DNA from: Rhodanobacter sp. AS-Z3
GTDB lineage: Bacteria > Pseudomonadota > Gammaproteobacteria > Xanthomonadales > Rhodanobacteraceae
DNA length: 64,000 nt
Direction: 5' to 3'
NCBI RefSeq assembly: GCF_029224025.1
Contig: NZ_CP119392.1
Location: 3,929,001 to 3,993,000, forward strand
Shown here: positions 36,200 to 44,546 of the stretch, one piece after another
Position numbering within the stretch: the stretch's first letter is position 1
How the letters are laid out: each line of letters begins with the position of its first letter
The notes under the pieces: model-generated
What the model was told of the DNA's origin: nothing
What the model saw: the letters and a program-made list of their open reading frames with translations, nothing else
Databases searched by the model: none
Made by a program: the position numbers and the translations under genes

Positions 36200-38923
36200 T
36201 CAGGGCGTGATGCGCGCCCTTACTGCCACGCCGGAATACGGCGTTTTTGCGGTCACTGCCACGTAGTAGTACGTGTTGGCGGCAGGCTGGGCGATGTCCA
36301 CCGACTCGCTGTTGCCCGCATGCACCGACGACTTGTCAAAGTCCGTCGTCGATGGCCAGCCACGACTGCTGACATAGAGGTCGGCATCACCCGTGCCACC
36401 GGCCGTTTCTACGTGCAGACCGGTCGAGCCGCTCGGCACCAGCATGTAGAAGTACTCGGTGTCGCCAGCTCGAGTGGCCTGCACATTGCTGTGCTGGCAA
36501 CCACTGGCAAGTACGGATGCGTCACCGGTGCACTCAGTCCATGCCGGCGGCGGTGTCGGCGTGGAACCGCCACCCAGCGACGCACTGACTGCCACACCGG
36601 AATACGGTGCCTTGGCGACCACGGCCACGTAGTAATAGCCCGCCGCCGACGACGGCGTGACGCTGACACTCTCGGTATTGCTGCTGCCGATCGAGCGCTG
36701 GTCGTAGTCGGTGGTGCTGGGCCAGCCACGTGCGCTGACATACAAATCGGCGTTGCCGCTGCCCCCGGTGGTGTTGATCTGCAACGACGAGGTGCCAGCC
36801 GGCAGGTAGATGTAGAAGTACTGGCTGTCACCGGCACGACTGGCCTGTACGTTGCTGATCTGGCAACCATCGGCCAACAGACCGGATGATCCCGGGCATT
36901 CCGGCAGGTTCGATGGCGGAATCGGGGTGGGCGTGGGTGTCGGTGTTGGCGTCGGAGGAGGCGGCGTGGTGGTACCACCGCAGGTCGAGGTATCGCCCTG
37001 GTGGGTATTCAGGCAGGTCAGCCAGGTAGCCCAGTCGCTGTCGTGGGTATTGTGGATCGACTGCAGATAGCTGGCGTATCCGGTGTAGTTGCCCGGGCGG
37101 AAATAGCCAAGGATCTGGCTGACCTGTTGCGGCTGCTTCTCGAACATGTAGCGCACGCCGAGATAGCCCCAGCGATACACACGCTCCTGACCGCTGTTGT
37201 AATCGTTGTCGTAAACGGTGCTCAGCGGGAATTGCTGGGTGCCCGCATCAGCAATCGCTTCCGGATACGGAATGCCGCGGTAGCTGTACGAAACGTACTC
37301 GGCCAGACCTTCCACCCACCACACGGTAGGCACCGCCATGGCGGTGTTGAAATCGCCGTACATGTCGAAGCGACCATCAAGGTAGTGCACGTATTCGTGG
37401 GTGAGATTCCACACCTCGAACGTCGGCCGCATCCATTCGGCCTCATACGCCACGAAGCGCGGCTGGTTGGCCGGATCAGACGGATTGCCTTCCAGGTACA
37501 TGCCACCGTTGTTGGTGTCATTGCCGAAGATCACCCCGGAATACGTCTGGTAGTCGGTACTCGAATGGAAGATCACCAGTTCAAGCATGGTGTTGTGATC
37601 GTCGGCCACCGGCGTGTTGCCGTCATTCACCCGATCATGGAAGTACTGCTCTTCGTTGATGACCTTGTTGCAGGTGTCGGTCACCTGGGACGGGGTGAGC
37701 GCCTGGGCGCGTAGACGCAGGTCCGGGCTGCACTGCTTGGTGATCGGCAGCACCACCTGGGCCAGCTGGGTCTGGAAGTTGCAGATACCGAAGTAGCTGC
37801 AGTCCGCATGGTCGTAAAAATCCGTCACATCGGCCGTACCAACCCAGATCGACGCACCCGCGCCGGTCATGCTGTAGGACGACAGAATGCTCTTGACCTG
37901 CGGCTTCACCGTCGGCTGCAACGGCACGTATTGAAGGAAACGAGCCAGTTCGCGACTCGCGTTGGAGAGCAGGTATTCGTTGTCGGTACCGACCTCGGCC
38001 GCATTGCGCGACACGAAACCGGAAAGCGTGGTGGTGATGCTGGAATCACTCTGCACCAATGTCTGGAAGTCGGTGTTGTAGTGACCACGGAACAACACGG
38101 TGAACACGTTGTTTACTGCCGTCATCATGTAGAAGTACGGGTGATAGCTGGCGTTGTAGCGATCCAGCAAGCCCTTCACCGTACTCATCTGGTGAGCGTT
38201 TTCGCCGGAACTGTCGATCAAGGTGACGAACTCGGCCAGCACCGCGCCATGGTCGTCATTGACGTCGCGGAAATGCGAGTTCGCCACAAACGCGTCCAGC
38301 GCCGGCCGGATCGCAGCCTTCAACGACGCGCCATACGTACCCACGTCGGTAGGGTCGCTGTATTGCACGTAGTAGCCCGCGCGCAGGAACAGGATCAGCT
38401 GCAAGGTGCCGGCACTATTGTTGCCCGCGTAGCTGCCTGCGCTGGATTGCAGGGCGTTGGCGATGGTCACCATCTTCGCCTCGTTGAACACCTGGCCGGC
38501 ATTGGCGCCGGTGACGTTGAACAAGGTGTTGATGCAGCCGTCTACCGACGAGTTGCGTACCAGCGTCACCAGGCTGCTGCCACTGGCAGCGGCGAATGCA
38601 TTGACGTCACAAGTGGCTGCCGCAGCCGCCAGGTTCATGCGCAGCGTCGGTGACAGATTGCGCTCCGGCCGGTCGTAGTCGGTGTAGAAATGCTCGCGCG
38701 AAGATGACACCGGCGGACGTTCGTTCGGCTTGAGTGGCCGGGCTTGATGATGCGGCACCACCGGCTGCAGCGCATTGCTGCGGATGGCAGCGGCTACTGG
38801 CGAAGGCGCCGGTGCCTTCTTGTGCGTCTTGGTCGACGCCGCGTACAGCGGCAAGGTGCATCCGAGCGACAGCAACACCACACTGACGCATCGCGAAAGC
38901 GTTTTTCGCGTGTAATTGTTCAT
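36200..38923 (-). CDS. secreted M9 collagenase with two PPC domains
   Basis: 907 residues. AAGGAGG precedes the ATG at 38923. A signal peptide ends LYAAS, then a pro/activator region of about 350 residues leads to the peptidase domain with HEYVH at 509-513 (WNLTHEYVHYLDGRF) and VWWVEGLAEYVSY carrying the downstream Glu. A TPTPTP linker (about 653-670) is followed by two PPC domains (about 678-780 and 795-905), each starting ECxG and containing ADLYVS.RGWPSTT. M9 enzymes cleave native collagen. Convergent with the hydroxyproline operon, which would consume the product. Confidence 0.93.
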   Translation of the reverse strand: MNNYTRKTLSRCVSVVLLSLGCTLPLYAASTKTHKKAPAPSPVAAAIRSNALQPVVPHHQARPLKPNERPPVSSSREHFYTDYDRPERNLSPTLRMNLAAAAATCDVNAFAAASGSSLVTLVRNSSVDGCINTLFNVTGANAGQVFNEAKMVTIANALQSSAGSYAGNNSAGTLQLILFLRAGYYVQYSDPTDVGTYGASLKAAIRPALDAFVANSHFRDVNDDHGAVLAEFVTLIDSSGENAHQMSTVKGLLDRYNASYHPYFYMMTAVNNVFTVLFRGHYNTDFQTLVQSDSSITTTLSGFVSRNAAEVGTDNEYLLSNASRELARFLQYVPLQPTVKPQVKSILSSYSMTGAGASIWVGTADVTDFYDHADCSYFGICNFQTQLAQVVLPITKQCSPDLRLRAQALTPSQVTDTCNKVINEEQYFHDRVNDGNTPVADDHNTMLELVIFHSSTDYQTYSGVIFGNDTNNGGMYLEGNPSDPANQPRFVAYEAEWMRPTFEVWNLTHEYVHYLDGRFDMYGDFNTAMAVPTVWWVEGLAEYVSYSYRGIPYPEAIADAGTQQFPLSTVYDNDYNSGQERVYRWGYLGVRYMFEKQPQQVSQILGYFRPGNYTGYASYLQSIHNTHDSDWATWLTCLNTHQGDTSTCGGTTTPPPPTPTPTPTPTPIPPSNLPECPGSSGLLADGCQISNVQASRAGDSQYFYIYLPAGTSSLQINTTGGSGNADLYVSARGWPSTTDYDQRSIGSSNTESVSVTPSSAAGYYYVAVVAKAPYSGVAVSASLGGGSTPTPPPAWTECTGDASVLASGCQHSNVQATRAGDTEYFYMLVPSGSTGLHVETAGGTGDADLYVSSRGWPSTTDFDKSSVHAGNSESVDIAQPAANTYYYVAVTAKTPYSGVAVRARITP

Positions 38924-39212
38924 GTTCCCCTCCTTTGAAAGACCCCCCGTGGCCTGGTTCGCGACGACGTTGAAAGGCTTGCTTTGAAGCGCAGTCAACG
39001 AGGCGACGAACCGGGGGCCATGCTAGGCGTGCTCAGGGAACGGCTCTAGATGATCTTGACCGCGTGCCCGACTGAAGTCGGCACAAACGAGCACGGGCCT
39101 GCGTTTGCCCAGCCACGGTGTGGCACAAACGTGACGTGCATCACGCAAGTCTGTCGGCAAGTCGGAGAAGTCATTCGATGGTTGCAGCAGCTGCCGTATC
39201 GACCGCAGGCGA

Positions 39213-39599
39213 TCACCCGTTCCCGCGCAGCCGATTGCGCCAATCCCCACTGCATAGCGCCCAGCCCACGTAGATCCCGATGACCACGCCAAGCACTTCG
39301 CACAGCACGCGCAAGCCGATGCTGTCTGGATCATGCACTTCTGCCAGCTTCACTTTCAGCAACTGCAACGACTGCCCGCCGCTGTAATTGAAATAGAACA
39401 GATTCCACAGGTCACCACTGACGGTCAGCACCGCCGCCAGCAGGAACGACCAGCCGATCTGCGGGCCATAACTCCAGCCGTTGCGCCGGCCCAACCCGTG
39501 GAACAGCAGGAACAACAGCAGTCCCGCCACGGCGGAAATCAGCCCGGCCTGCACGCCGCCGACAATTCCGTAACCCATCCACGACTGGTCGTATTGCAC
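39213..39599 (-). CDS. small membrane protein, function unknown
   Basis: 128 residues with three or four hydrophobic segments (YGIVGGVQAGLISAVAGLLL, SFLLAAVLTVSGDLWNLFYF, LCEVLGVVIGIYVGWAL). The start at 39599 is GTG; an ATG seven codons in is also possible. I do not recognise a family. It lies divergent from nicotinamidase. Confidence 0.65.
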   Translation of the reverse strand: MQYDQSWMGYGIVGGVQAGLISAVAGLLLFLLFHGLGRRNGWSYGPQIGWSFLLAAVLTVSGDLWNLFYFNYSGGQSLQLLKVKLAEVHDPDSIGLRVLCEVLGVVIGIYVGWALCSGDWRNRLRGNG

Positions 39600-39704
39600 T
39601 GCGCGCCCCCGATTCGTGCCTGTGCGTTGCCGAAAATATCAGCCATCGGCGCGATCTATCTGGCACACGGTAAACTTCATCGGATGATCCACACAAGCCC
39701 ACCG

Positions 39705-40358
39705 ATGAAAACGACCCTCTCTGAGCATGCCGCATTGATCGTGGTCGACGTGCAGGCGGACTTCATGCCCGGTGGCACCCTGGCCTGCCATGAAGGTGAC
39801 ACGATCGTGCCCGGTATCGATGCCCTGCTGCGCGCACGCCGCTTCGGCCACGTGGTCGCCACGCAGGACTGGCATCCAGCCGGACACATCTCGTTCGTCG
39901 ACAGCCACCCCGGCCACGCCGTGTTCGAGCAGATCGACTTGTATGGCCAGCCGCAGACGTTGTGGCCAGCGCATTGCGTGCAAGGCACAGCTGGCGCCGA
40001 GCTGCATCCGGCGGTTGACTGGTCGGCGCTGGACGCGGTGATCCGCAAAGGCAACGATGCGGCCGTCGATTCGTATAGCGGCTTTCGCGAAAACCACGGT
40101 CCCGGTGGCAGCCGCCCGAGCACCGGGTTGGCCGGCTGGCTGCGCGAGCGTGGCGTGGATGAAGTATTCGTCTGCGGGCTGGCGCGCGACGTTTGCGTGT
40201 TGTGGACGGCGCAGGATGCGCGCGAACTGGGCTTTCGCGCCAACCTGTTGTGGGACCTCACCCGCCCGGTCACACCGGCCAGCGACGAGGCCACGCGGGC
40301 GGCCTTGCAGGCTGCCGGGATTGCCGTGGCTTACTCAGCGGAACGGCTGATCAGCTGA
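39705..40358 (+). CDS. pncA: nicotinamidase
   Basis: 217 residues. The isochorismatase-fold catalytic triad is visible: Asp in IVVDVQADF, Lys in VIRKGND, and Cys in CGLARDVCVLWTA. The metal site is in TQDWHPAGHISF. The reaction is nicotinamide to nicotinate plus ammonia, feeding NAD salvage. The start MKTTLSEHAALIVVDVQ matches family starts; an in-frame ATG at 39684 is an alternative, neither having a clear ribosome binding site. Confidence 0.93.
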   Translation: MKTTLSEHAALIVVDVQADFMPGGTLACHEGDTIVPGIDALLRARRFGHVVATQDWHPAGHISFVDSHPGHAVFEQIDLYGQPQTLWPAHCVQGTAGAELHPAVDWSALDAVIRKGNDAAVDSYSGFRENHGPGGSRPSTGLAGWLRERGVDEVFVCGLARDVCVLWTAQDARELGFRANLLWDLTRPVTPASDEATRAALQAAGIAVAYSAERLIS

Positions 40359-40383
40359 TTCGACTTCCGCACGCGCCGCGGAC

Positions 40384-40572
40384 TCAGGCGTCGTTCTCGC
40401 CACTCGCACGCACCTGCGATTCGCCGTCCTCGTCCACTTCCACGCTGAGCGTGATCGGCCGGCAACAGACCTGGCAGTCCTCGATGTATTGCTGACTGGG
40501 AATTGATGCGTCGACGAGAATCTCGATCGACTCGCCGCAATACGGGCAGTCGATGGTGCATGGACTGAGCAT
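40384..40572 (-). CDS. CPXCG motif cysteine-rich protein
   Basis: 62 residues with a CPYCG motif near the N-terminus and a second pair in DCQVCCRP, enough to bind one zinc. This fits the family of small CPXCG motif proteins widespread in gammaproteobacteria. Function unknown, cytoplasmic. It is convergent with pncA and downstream of the PIN gene. Confidence 0.85.
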   Translation of the reverse strand: MLSPCTIDCPYCGESIEILVDASIPSQQYIEDCQVCCRPITLSVEVDEDGESQVRASGENDA

Positions 40573-40635
40573 GCTGTTACCTCAAGCAGGGGAAATTCAC
40601 CCTCAGCATATCGCTGCTGCAGGTGAAGTCGGCGT

Positions 40636-41094
40636 TCAAGGCTTGTACGGTGACCACGCCTGCGGCAAACCGATCCAGAACAGCCCGTCGCGCGCGCAGC
40701 GTGGCGCCAGCTTCAACACTTCGTTGTCCTTGCTGACCAGCCAGCGCGCACCACTGGCTTGGGCCAGTTCCAGAAACATCTGGTCGTCCGGGTCGCCGCA
40801 GCGCGGCAGCGGCACATCGGGGTTCGCCGTGGCCAGGTCATCGGGCAGGCAACAGACCAATGCGTCGAACGCCGCCGCGACTTCCGGCCGCAGCGCATCG
40901 GTGATCGGCACCTGCGGGTAGTGCAACACGCGCAGCCACTCGGCGCGGCAATCAGCTCGCGTTACTGCCTGAATCCGGCCCTCGCGCATCGCCACATGCA
41001 GCGCGGCGGATTGCGCATCGTGGAACAGGAAGATGTCCAGGCACACGTTGGTATCCAGCACCACACGCGGCACGGTCGGGCATTTGGCAGTCAT
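40636..41094 (-). CDS. PIN-domain putative nuclease, no visible antitoxin
   Basis: 152 residues from the ATG at 41094 (a TTG at 41112 is possible). PIN acidic residues are present: VVLDTNVCLDIFL, ADCRAEWLRVL, DPDDQMFLELAQASGARWLV and SKDNEVLKL. This is the 'toxin component, PIN family' group of putative RNases. Unlike typical VapC loci no small antitoxin gene overlaps it; the adjacent genes are the CPXCG protein and a 200-base gap. It may be a housekeeping or relic PIN protein. Confidence 0.8.
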   Translation of the reverse strand: MTAKCPTVPRVVLDTNVCLDIFLFHDAQSAALHVAMREGRIQAVTRADCRAEWLRVLHYPQVPITDALRPEVAAAFDALVCCLPDDLATANPDVPLPRCGDPDDQMFLELAQASGARWLVSKDNEVLKLAPRCARDGLFWIGLPQAWSPYKP

Positions 41095-41316
41095 CCGCAC
41101 ATGATGAAGCAAACACTGCAGGCTTTCCGAATCGGCTGACGATCAGGGTGGTGGGCAAGTCCGGCGAAAAGCTTGCCTGCGTGAACGAGTCCAGCGCCGG
41201 CGCGACGAACTGCATCGGGCACCCTGCGGCATGAAACCTGCGTGCGAACAGACCGCGGACGTGACAGCTACCGATGCCGCCACGACCGCGTTCTCACGAC
41301 CTCCCGTATGCGCGGT

Positions 41317-42321
41317 TCAGCGCCCGCCACCCCAGTGCAACCTGACGCGCCTGCTGACGTAGACGTCACCCGGGTCGGCCGGCGCCTGCGCAAAGTGCTT
41401 GCGCCCGAAATAAAGACGCGTACCGTCGGCAGACAGCGAGGCGCGAGTTTCCGACCCATCCATGGTGTTGACGGCGGGATTGTCGATCGGACCACGCACC
41501 GTCCACGGCGAGGCGGTATCCGGGCGCGTGGCATACCAGATGTCCTGGTTGCGCGGATCGGCGCTACCACGGTTGCTGCTGAATACGATTTCCAGCCCGT
41601 CACGGCGCACGTTGGGCATCTGGTCGGCTGCGTCGGTACTCAGCTCGGCCACCCGCACGCCGGGCCCGAAGCTGCCGTCGGCGCGCAGACGACTGACGTA
41701 GATGTCCTGACCCTTGCTGTCCGGATAGCCGTCGCTGGAGAAGTAGAGAAAAGTACCCTCGCGGGTTTCCACGACCGAGGGACTGTATTCCGAACCTTTG
41801 GTGTTCGGGCCGCCGTCCGCATAGGCGCCCAGATTGACCGGCGTCGCCCAACCAGACTGCTGGCGCCACCACGGCCAGCCGTGTCGGGTGTGTTCCCGCG
41901 TCAGGAACAGGTCGCCGGCCGGTGGGCTGCCAGCGGGCGGTGGTGGCATCGCCTTGCATCCGACGCAATCCTCGGAGTTCTCCCGCGAGCTGACGAACAG
42001 CAGCCAGTTGCCGGGCAACGGTGTGGGGCAATAGTCGGCGGCGGTGGGGGAGTTCACCGGCGCACCGAGGTTGCTGACGTTGTCCCAGCTGTGCATCAAG
42101 CCATTCCAGGTTCCCCGCCAGATGTCCAGACCGCCGTTGCGGCTGGACATGAAGTACAGGTTGCGCCCGTCTGGCGATTCAATCGGACAGCCTTCGGCAG
42201 CGGCGGTGTTGATGCCGCTGGCGGGCACCGCGTTGTCCCAGGGGCCGTAGTTGGTGGCGCAAACATTGGCGGACAGCATGACGGCGACGGCCAGTGCGCA
42301 TTGTTGATACTTGCGGTTCAT
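41317..42321 (-). CDS. secreted PD40/WD40-like beta-propeller protein
   Basis: 334 residues. The start MNRKYQQCALAVAVMLSA with AAGGAG upstream opens a signal peptide ending NVCA. The body repeats the PD40 pattern ESPDGRNLYFMSSRNGGLDI, SPSVVETREGTFLYFSSDGY, NVRRDGLEIVFSSNRG and SLSADGTRLYFG, typical of TolB-like propellers. It should be periplasmic or secreted; the ligand is unknown. The leader DNA is a near copy of that of the upstream di-heme gene, so start signals and signal peptide were acquired or donated by duplication. In-frame sequence upstream of the ATG is a stop-less relic of the small secreted protein's end. Confidence 0.85.
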   Translation of the reverse strand: MNRKYQQCALAVAVMLSANVCATNYGPWDNAVPASGINTAAAEGCPIESPDGRNLYFMSSRNGGLDIWRGTWNGLMHSWDNVSNLGAPVNSPTAADYCPTPLPGNWLLFVSSRENSEDCVGCKAMPPPPAGSPPAGDLFLTREHTRHGWPWWRQQSGWATPVNLGAYADGGPNTKGSEYSPSVVETREGTFLYFSSDGYPDSKGQDIYVSRLRADGSFGPGVRVAELSTDAADQMPNVRRDGLEIVFSSNRGSADPRNQDIWYATRPDTASPWTVRGPIDNPAVNTMDGSETRASLSADGTRLYFGRKHFAQAPADPGDVYVSRRVRLHWGGGR

Positions 42322-42448
42322 GTGGATCTCCTTGTGTTTGCCATGGATGACAGCGGTGAAGAACCCTTCTCGGCGAACGTGTTGCAGCATGGCGACGATG
42401 GTTGGCTCGCCTTGCGCAAGCGAACGCGTCACGACCTGCACGCGAGCG
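42268..42448. repeat. 181-bp direct repeat, copy B
   Basis: It matches 43933-44113 with no gaps and, by my count, about 13 substitutions (about 93% identity). It covers the first 18 codons of the PD40 protein, its ribosome binding site, and a remnant of the C-terminus of the small secreted protein (VVTRSLAQGEP...MLQHVR) whose stop codon is changed to CGA. Confidence 0.95.
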
Positions 42449-42513
42449 CCGCTGGCAGCTTCCGTCCCCGCGTGGGTCGGACGGAGACAATGATTTCGAA
42501 CCGATTACGTCCG

Positions 42514-42543
42514 GCGCTTTGACCGCGCTACTCGTCAAAGCGC
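42514..42543. terminator. stem-loop at end of di-heme gene
   Basis: GCGCTTTGAC and GTCAAAGCGC are perfect 10-bp arms around a 10-base loop. One arm contains the stop codon of the di-heme gene. No T-run follows, so it may attenuate rather than stop transcription into the PD40 gene. Confidence 0.5.
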
Positions 42544-43986
42544 GCCTAGAAACGCCACCAGATCGCCCTTCTGTTCGTCGGTCAGATGCATCGCGAACCG
42601 GCCGTTGTAGAAATTGACCACGTCCATCAGGGTGGTTGCCGAGCCATCGTGGAAATACGGCGGCCTCGCCGCGAGCCCGCGCAGGGTCGGTCCCTTGAAC
42701 TTGCCGATGTCCGCCCATTTGCCGGTGATGAGGGCCACGCCGGGATCGGTGGTTTGCACCACTTCGCCGGTGCTGAAACGGGTCAATGTGTACAGCGGCA
42801 CGCTCAGGCTGCGGCGACGGCTACCTGCCGTGCCGATGTTCATCGGCTGCGCCACGGACTGATTACCGATGTTGGGCGAGTTGTGGCAACTGCTGCAGGT
42901 GCCCTGGAACACCGCCTGCCCGGTGACGTCATTGAGCCCGGCCACACCGGTGATGGCCATGGGCAGGTTGTTGAACAACTGTTCGCCGCGCGCGATCGAC
43001 GCGCGCGCTACGTGACTCGCGGTCGCGCCCGGCTGCACGTACTCATCCTGCCAGTCGTCAAACAGGCGCATGGCCTTGGCATCGAACGGCTCCTGGGTGG
43101 GGTCTTTGCCGAGCACATCATTGATGCCGACCCAGAAACGTTGTTGCGCAAGAATGCTGGCGCCACCCATGCCACCGCCGTTGTTGAGCCGCCCGGCGAC
43201 GTTGTCTTCGTACTGCGCGGTGAACAGATGTGATTCGAAATCCACGATCCTGGCGATCGTGGCCGGGTCCGGCATCGAGGTTGCCTGCTCATGGCCGACG
43301 ATCGCATGGATGGCCTGCGAGGTCAGGCTGGCTTGCACATTGGCGAAATCCAGGCCGGCATCCATCGGCGGCTCGAACGGTGAATAGGTTTCGCGCCCAT
43401 CCCACATGACGCTGGTCACCCAGATGAGGTTGGTTGCCGGCAGCGGACGCCGGAACAACGAAAGCTCGCGTGCGCTGGCGTAGCCGTAGGGGTCGTCGAC
43501 GGCAGTCAACTGGAACTCCGCCTTCGCCGGCATGGGAATGCCGACGCGCAAAACGCCGCGACTGAGCAACATGGCATAGGCCGCGCGGCGCGCTTCGAGC
43601 GTGGAGGTGTCCGCCAAGGGCGTGACCGCGGCGTCAATCAGCGCGAACAGCGGATCCCGGCCTTTGCTGGCCTCGAAGCGCTCACGTACTTCGTCGGCGG
43701 AAAGCGCCCAACCCTGCTTCTGCCGGTGACAGGAACTGCACGAGCGGCCATTGCTGCCGAGGCTGGCGAAGAAGGGATTGTCTGGGTCGATCAAGCCGGC
43801 AGCGTTGCTTGTCTGCAGCCGGCCAGAAGGGTTTGCGGTAATCAAGTGCGCGGCCGGCTTTTCCTGACGATCGACGTTTTGCGCGTCGACGGTGGTTGAA
43901 AGTACGAGGAGTGCAGCGGCGGCCATCACATGGGCGGACAGCATGACGGCGACGGCCAGTGCGCATTGTTGGTACTTGCGGTTCAT
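42535..43986 (-). CDS. di-heme cytochrome c peroxidase / MauG-like protein
   Basis: 483 residues, exported. Two heme c sites are visible: SCSSCHRQKQGW near residue 80 and GTCSSCHNSPNIG near 365, in the arrangement of CcpA/MauG-like proteins, with a C-terminal RGLAARPPYFHDGSATTLMD holding a conserved heme-ligand region. The N-terminus is odd: the duplicated MNRKYQQCALAVAVMLSA is followed by HVM and a second hydrophobic stretch ending TTVDA, as if one leader had been fused in front of another. The gene lies between 181-bp direct repeats. Confidence 0.88.
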   Translation of the reverse strand: MNRKYQQCALAVAVMLSAHVMAAAALLVLSTTVDAQNVDRQEKPAAHLITANPSGRLQTSNAAGLIDPDNPFFASLGSNGRSCSSCHRQKQGWALSADEVRERFEASKGRDPLFALIDAAVTPLADTSTLEARRAAYAMLLSRGVLRVGIPMPAKAEFQLTAVDDPYGYASARELSLFRRPLPATNLIWVTSVMWDGRETYSPFEPPMDAGLDFANVQASLTSQAIHAIVGHEQATSMPDPATIARIVDFESHLFTAQYEDNVAGRLNNGGGMGGASILAQQRFWVGINDVLGKDPTQEPFDAKAMRLFDDWQDEYVQPGATASHVARASIARGEQLFNNLPMAITGVAGLNDVTGQAVFQGTCSSCHNSPNIGNQSVAQPMNIGTAGSRRRSLSVPLYTLTRFSTGEVVQTTDPGVALITGKWADIGKFKGPTLRGLAARPPYFHDGSATTLMDVVNFYNGRFAMHLTDEQKGDLVAFLGAL

Positions 43987-44113
43987 GTGGATTTCCTTGT
44001 GTTTGCCATGGATGTCAGCGGTGAAGAGCGCTTCTCAGCGAACGTGTTGCAGCATGGCGACGATTCGTGGCTGGCCTTGCGCAGGCGAACGCGTCACCAA
44101 CTGCACGCGAGCG
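43933..44113. repeat. 181-bp direct repeat, copy A
   Basis: Partner of 42268-42448, offset 1,665 bases. It holds the 3' end and stop of the small secreted protein gene, the ribosome binding site and the first 18 codons of the di-heme protein. Confidence 0.95.
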
Positions 44114-44361
44114 ACGCCGCGTTGCCGGCAGGCGCTGCCGATCGCCCCCATCAGCCGCTCGCGCGCGGCGTAGACTTGGCCGAGGTTGTGCAGTCCGGTC
44201 CATGCCGCGACCTGGCCTTGGGTCGGCAAGCGGGGGGAGGCGCAATCGGCGACGAACGAGGTGAGCGTTATGGGCGACAGCGTCGTAGCGCCCTGCTGGG
44301 CGAAGGCCGGTGCGCTGCATGCCGCGAACACGGCAGCGGCGAAACGGATGCGACAGTTCAT
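44035..44361 (-). CDS. small exported protein of unknown function
   Basis: 108 residues. The ATG at 44361 follows CAGGAGAT. The signal peptide ends APAFAQ; the mature protein has two Cys (VADCASPRLPTQGQ, GSACRQRGVA) that could form a disulfide. I recognise no family. It is the first of three exported proteins in a row, 48 bases before the di-heme gene. Its last 26 codons are part of the 181-bp repeat and reappear, without the stop codon, ahead of the PD40 gene. Confidence 0.75.
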   Translation of the reverse strand: MNCRIRFAAAVFAACSAPAFAQQGATTLSPITLTSFVADCASPRLPTQGQVAAWTGLHNLGQVYAARERLMGAIGSACRQRGVARVQLVTRSPAQGQPRIVAMLQHVR

Positions 44362-44546
44362 GGCGATCTCCTGGAGGCTATGCCGGCGAATGCCGGTGCA
44401 CTCAGGTTCGTCAAAGCGGCGTCGAGAGTCTTGAGGTCGCCCTTGGGAAAGCACTGGACTTTGCTTGGGTTCCTTGGGAAAACATTGGGGGATCGCCGCA
44501 GCGCAGGTTTTCGTTCACGCAAGATCGCCACCCGCCACAGGACGCC

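Noticed and set aside
36230..36900. Two similar DNA segments at the 3' end of the collagenase gene
   Set aside because: Explained by the tandem PPC domains; ordinary domain duplication within one protein.
36915..36965. Simple-sequence repeat encoding the TP-rich linker in the collagenase
   Set aside because: A normal interdomain linker of secreted enzymes, not an independent repeat element or CRISPR.
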